Source: Eggerthella sp. CAG:209 (GTDB lineage Bacteria; Actinomycetota; Coriobacteriia; Coriobacteriales; Eggerthellaceae). Taken from it: DNA of 16,518 bases. Below the pieces are notes generated by a model. The model saw nothing but the letters and a program-made list of their open reading frames with translations, made no database searches and had not been told where the DNA came from. Of this stretch, positions 14,816-16,518 are shown piece after piece (within the stretch, counting starts at the first letter, position 1; each line of letters opens with the position of its first letter). The DNA lies in the NCBI GenBank assembly GCA_000436075.1, contig FR884601.1, forward strand, positions 1-16,518. Reading direction: 5' to 3'. The position numbers and the translations under genes were made by a program.

Positions 14816-16518
14816 TCAGTAGATATATACTTTTGTTCCTTGCATGATATTGTCATATATCCACTTTGCATTTTCAACCGCAAGCCTAATGCAACCATGA
14901 GACCGACTGCCGCCCAACTCGCTATTAGAAGCCAGGATCGAATGGAAGAAGTACCCTCCATTAATCTGAGTGCACCAGCGTGCGCGTACATCCGTCGTAA
15001 GATTCGTTCTCTTGAAGCCGGTTGTCTTATATTCGCCAGTTATCGTTGGAGTCGACGGAGCACCTGTCACGCAACTCCAAAATTTTGTGCAAGACCAATT
15101 CTTATAGCCGCCTCTAAACACACCAACCTCGTGCCGTGAACGGTTTACAAGAATCAAATATGATGTATTGCTAGTAAACCCGCTATTATTCGCAATATTG
15201 ACCATCATTTGTTGCCCAGTAGGAATGTTAGTTCCATACGGTTTCACGCTAACCAAATCGACGCTGGAGAAGGGAGACCATTTTCCATCGACGTACGCCT
15301 GAACAAGCATTTTATAAGTTCGACCACTTACTAATCCTTTTACGGTGTACGACAACCCAGTGCACGAGTATGTATAGGTAGTAAATGACCCATCACCATT
15401 TTGAGCAGCAACCGCATATCTCGTAGCACCAGGAACCTTCCCCCATTGGACGGTTGCGCTTAAATCTCCAGCCTTCGCCGTTGCAACAGGAGCCATTACG
15501 CCATGGGGGGTCGCGGAAACCAAGAGATCAGTGCTTGCCGCTGACCATCCTCCATTAACGAAAGCCTGGACTAAGAATCTATGTTCATGTCCATTTCCAA
15601 GATCGTTAACAACATAGGAAGAATCGATGCAGTTTGTCGTGAACGTGCGGTAGCCACCTCCAGCATATTCGGCAATAGCGTACTTGCTCGCCCCGGAAAC
15701 TTTTTCCCATGAGAGGGTTACTTGTCCGTCCCCCGAAGCGTCCGCCTTGACATTAGGGGAGCTTTTGTCGGCAACAAAGGCTTCAACGTAGTCGTTTTCC
15801 GTAAACCTGCTCCAAGATCCATTTACATACGCTTGGACGAGATAGCGGTGCTTAACCCCAAAGCCGAGATTCTTGATTTCAAACTCTGTGCCTGTGTACT
15901 CAGTCGTGAAATTTGAGAATGATCCATTTTTGCATTCAGCCACAGCATATTTCGTTGCCCCAGAAACTGGATTCCACGAAAGAACAACCGAATCGCCGTC
16001 ACGATAGTCGACGGTTGCTTTCGGGGAGCTAGCGTCAGGAACCGTTATCGAGACGAGGTCTCTGTCGCCAAATGACGACCACCCATTATTTGAATGGGAT
16101 TGAACTAAGAAAGTATAAACGCCTGGATTTAAGTTCTTTACCTCAAACTGGGTCTGATTGCAATCATAGGTATAGGTCCTGTATCCAGAATTCGTTTTCA
16201 ACGCAATAGCGTACTTATCAGCACCCGAAATTTTATCCCACTCAAGAATCACAGTTCCGCCATCAAGCGAGGCACTAACTTTTGGTGAAGAAGGGTCAGA
16301 AGGTGTCGCATAGACCGCATCATCCATCAGCGAAGTCCATGCACCATCGATCAAAGCGCGGACATGGAAAGCGTATGTTTCGCCATTTTTTAGTCCTTTC
16401 GCCTCATACGAATTTCCATCGGCATAAACAGCGGTGGTTATATCGTCCCTGGTTACCGCATACTTTGTCGCCCCCGGGACCTTGTCCCAGGAAAGCTTCA
16501 CCGAGCCGTTGCCGGGCT
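14816..16518 (-). CDS. L,D-transpeptidase (YkuD domain) with FnIII-like repeats, N-terminus outside window
   Basis: The C-terminal ~115 codons encode a YkuD L,D-transpeptidase domain, which forms 3-3 peptidoglycan cross-links or attaches wall proteins outside the membrane. Its signature HSILASNSELGGSRSHGCIRL carries the catalytic cysteine (codon 14891-14893) and both conserved histidines. It is preceded by YLILVNRSRHEVGVF, the usual first strand of the domain. In front of it are at least five FnIII-like repeats. The frame is open to the window edge (the codons before GTG 16501 read PGNGS, as in the other repeats), so that GTG is internal and the signal peptide and perhaps more repeats lie outside. 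The domain order suggests that the repeats hold the enzyme on a wall polymer or space it from the membrane. A terminator follows the stop. Confidence 0.92.
   Translation of the reverse strand, partial: PGNGSVKLSWDKVPGATKYAVTRDDITTAVYADGNSYEAKGLKNGETYAFHVRALIDGAWTSLMDDAVYATPSDPSSPKVSASLDGGTVILEWDKISGADKYAIALKTNSGYRTYTYDCNQTQFEVKNLNPGVYTFLVQSHSNNGWSSFGDRDLVSITVPDASSPKATVDYRDGDSVVLSWNPVSGATKYAVAECKNGSFSNFTTEYTGTEFEIKNLGFGVKHRYLVQAYVNGSWSRFTENDYVEAFVADKSSPNVKADASGDGQVTLSWEKVSGASKYAIAEYAGGGYRTFTTNCIDSSYVVNDLGNGHEHRFLVQAFVNGGWSAASTDLLVSATPHGVMAPVATAKAGDLSATVQWGKVPGATRYAVAAQNGDGSFTTYTYSCTGLSYTVKGLVSGRTYKMLVQAYVDGKWSPFSSVDLVSVKPYGTNIPTGQQMMVNIANNSGFTSNTSYLILVNRSRHEVGVFRGGYKNWSCTKFWSCVTGAPSTPTITGEYKTTGFKRTNLTTDVRARWCTQINGGYFFHSILASNSELGGSRSHGCIRLAVENAKWIYDNIMQGTKVYIY
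15233..16518 (-). repeat. Five tandem FnIII-like repeats in the L,D-transpeptidase
   Basis: The motif W..VxGAxKYA recurs five times, at spacings of about 83, 88, 89 and 88 residues. Examples are SWDKVPGATKYAV, SWNPVSGATKYAV and QWGKVPGATRYAV. Each unit then has a tyrosine/threonine-rich strand, a [VI]KxL turn and LVQAxVNGxWS, as in fibronectin type III folds. The last three units are the most alike. DNA is diverged between units, so this is an old protein-level repeat rather than a recent duplication. Confidence 0.85.

Noticed and set aside
1..16518. tRNA or rRNA genes, CRISPR arrays, insertion sequences, riboswitches
   Set aside because: I saw no clover-leaf, no spaced direct repeats, no transposase and no conserved riboswitch core. 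The window is nearly filled by protein genes, and the only gap over 300 bases (2331-2916) holds the gene remnant and one hairpin.

Overview
The window looks like a cell-envelope polysaccharide / cell-wall glycosylation locus from a Gram-positive actinobacterium. My best guess is Coriobacteriia (Eggerthella/Slackia/Olsenella-like). The reasons are intermediate GC content, GTG and TTG starts alongside ATG, a GlfT2-type galactofuranosyltransferase, and an exported L,D-transpeptidase with FnIII-like repeats. The taxonomic call is an inference.

Layout. The left end (about 1-2861) reads on the + strand: the 3' part of a family 2 glycosyltransferase, a PIN-domain protein starting one base after it, and a decayed gene (about 2342-2861) with a frameshift and an in-frame TAG. 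A perfect 11-bp inverted repeat (2868-2906) separates this from a long block that reads entirely on the - strand. In transcription order (right to left) that block holds: an L,D-transpeptidase with at least five FnIII-like repeats (cut by the window edge); a hairpin terminator; rmlA; a hairpin and an extended -10 promoter; rmlB; wecE; a polyprenyl-phosphate glycosyltransferase (GT2 with two C-terminal membrane segments); an NAD-dependent epimerase; an ATP-grasp ligase; two overlapping SMR-type four-helix membrane proteins; a YfhO-family GT-C membrane glycosyltransferase; a Rho-independent terminator overlapping its stop codon; and a GlfT2-like galactofuranosyltransferase.

How the genes work together. 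RmlA and RmlB make dTDP-4-keto-6-deoxyglucose. WecE, very close to the enterobacterial enzyme as I remember it, aminates this to dTDP-4-amino-4,6-dideoxygalactose (dTDP-Fuc4N). No rmlC or rmlD is present, so this locus by itself points to an amino sugar rather than rhamnose. The next genes match, part by part, a lipid-carrier glycosylation pathway: a GT2 loading the sugar on undecaprenyl phosphate, a two-subunit SMR flippase, and a GT-C enzyme that transfers it outside the membrane. This is the logic of the Gram-negative ArnB/ArnC/ArnEF/ArnT pathway and of the Gram-positive CsbB/GtcA/YfhO three-component systems. The added ATP-grasp ligase and SDR enzyme suggest that the amino sugar is further modified, perhaps by an amide bond. 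I consider this operon (4843-13745) the candidate undescribed system of the window. The acceptor is unknown; the galactofuran suggested by the GlfT2-like gene and the peptidoglycan cross-linked by the L,D-transpeptidase are nearby envelope polymers.
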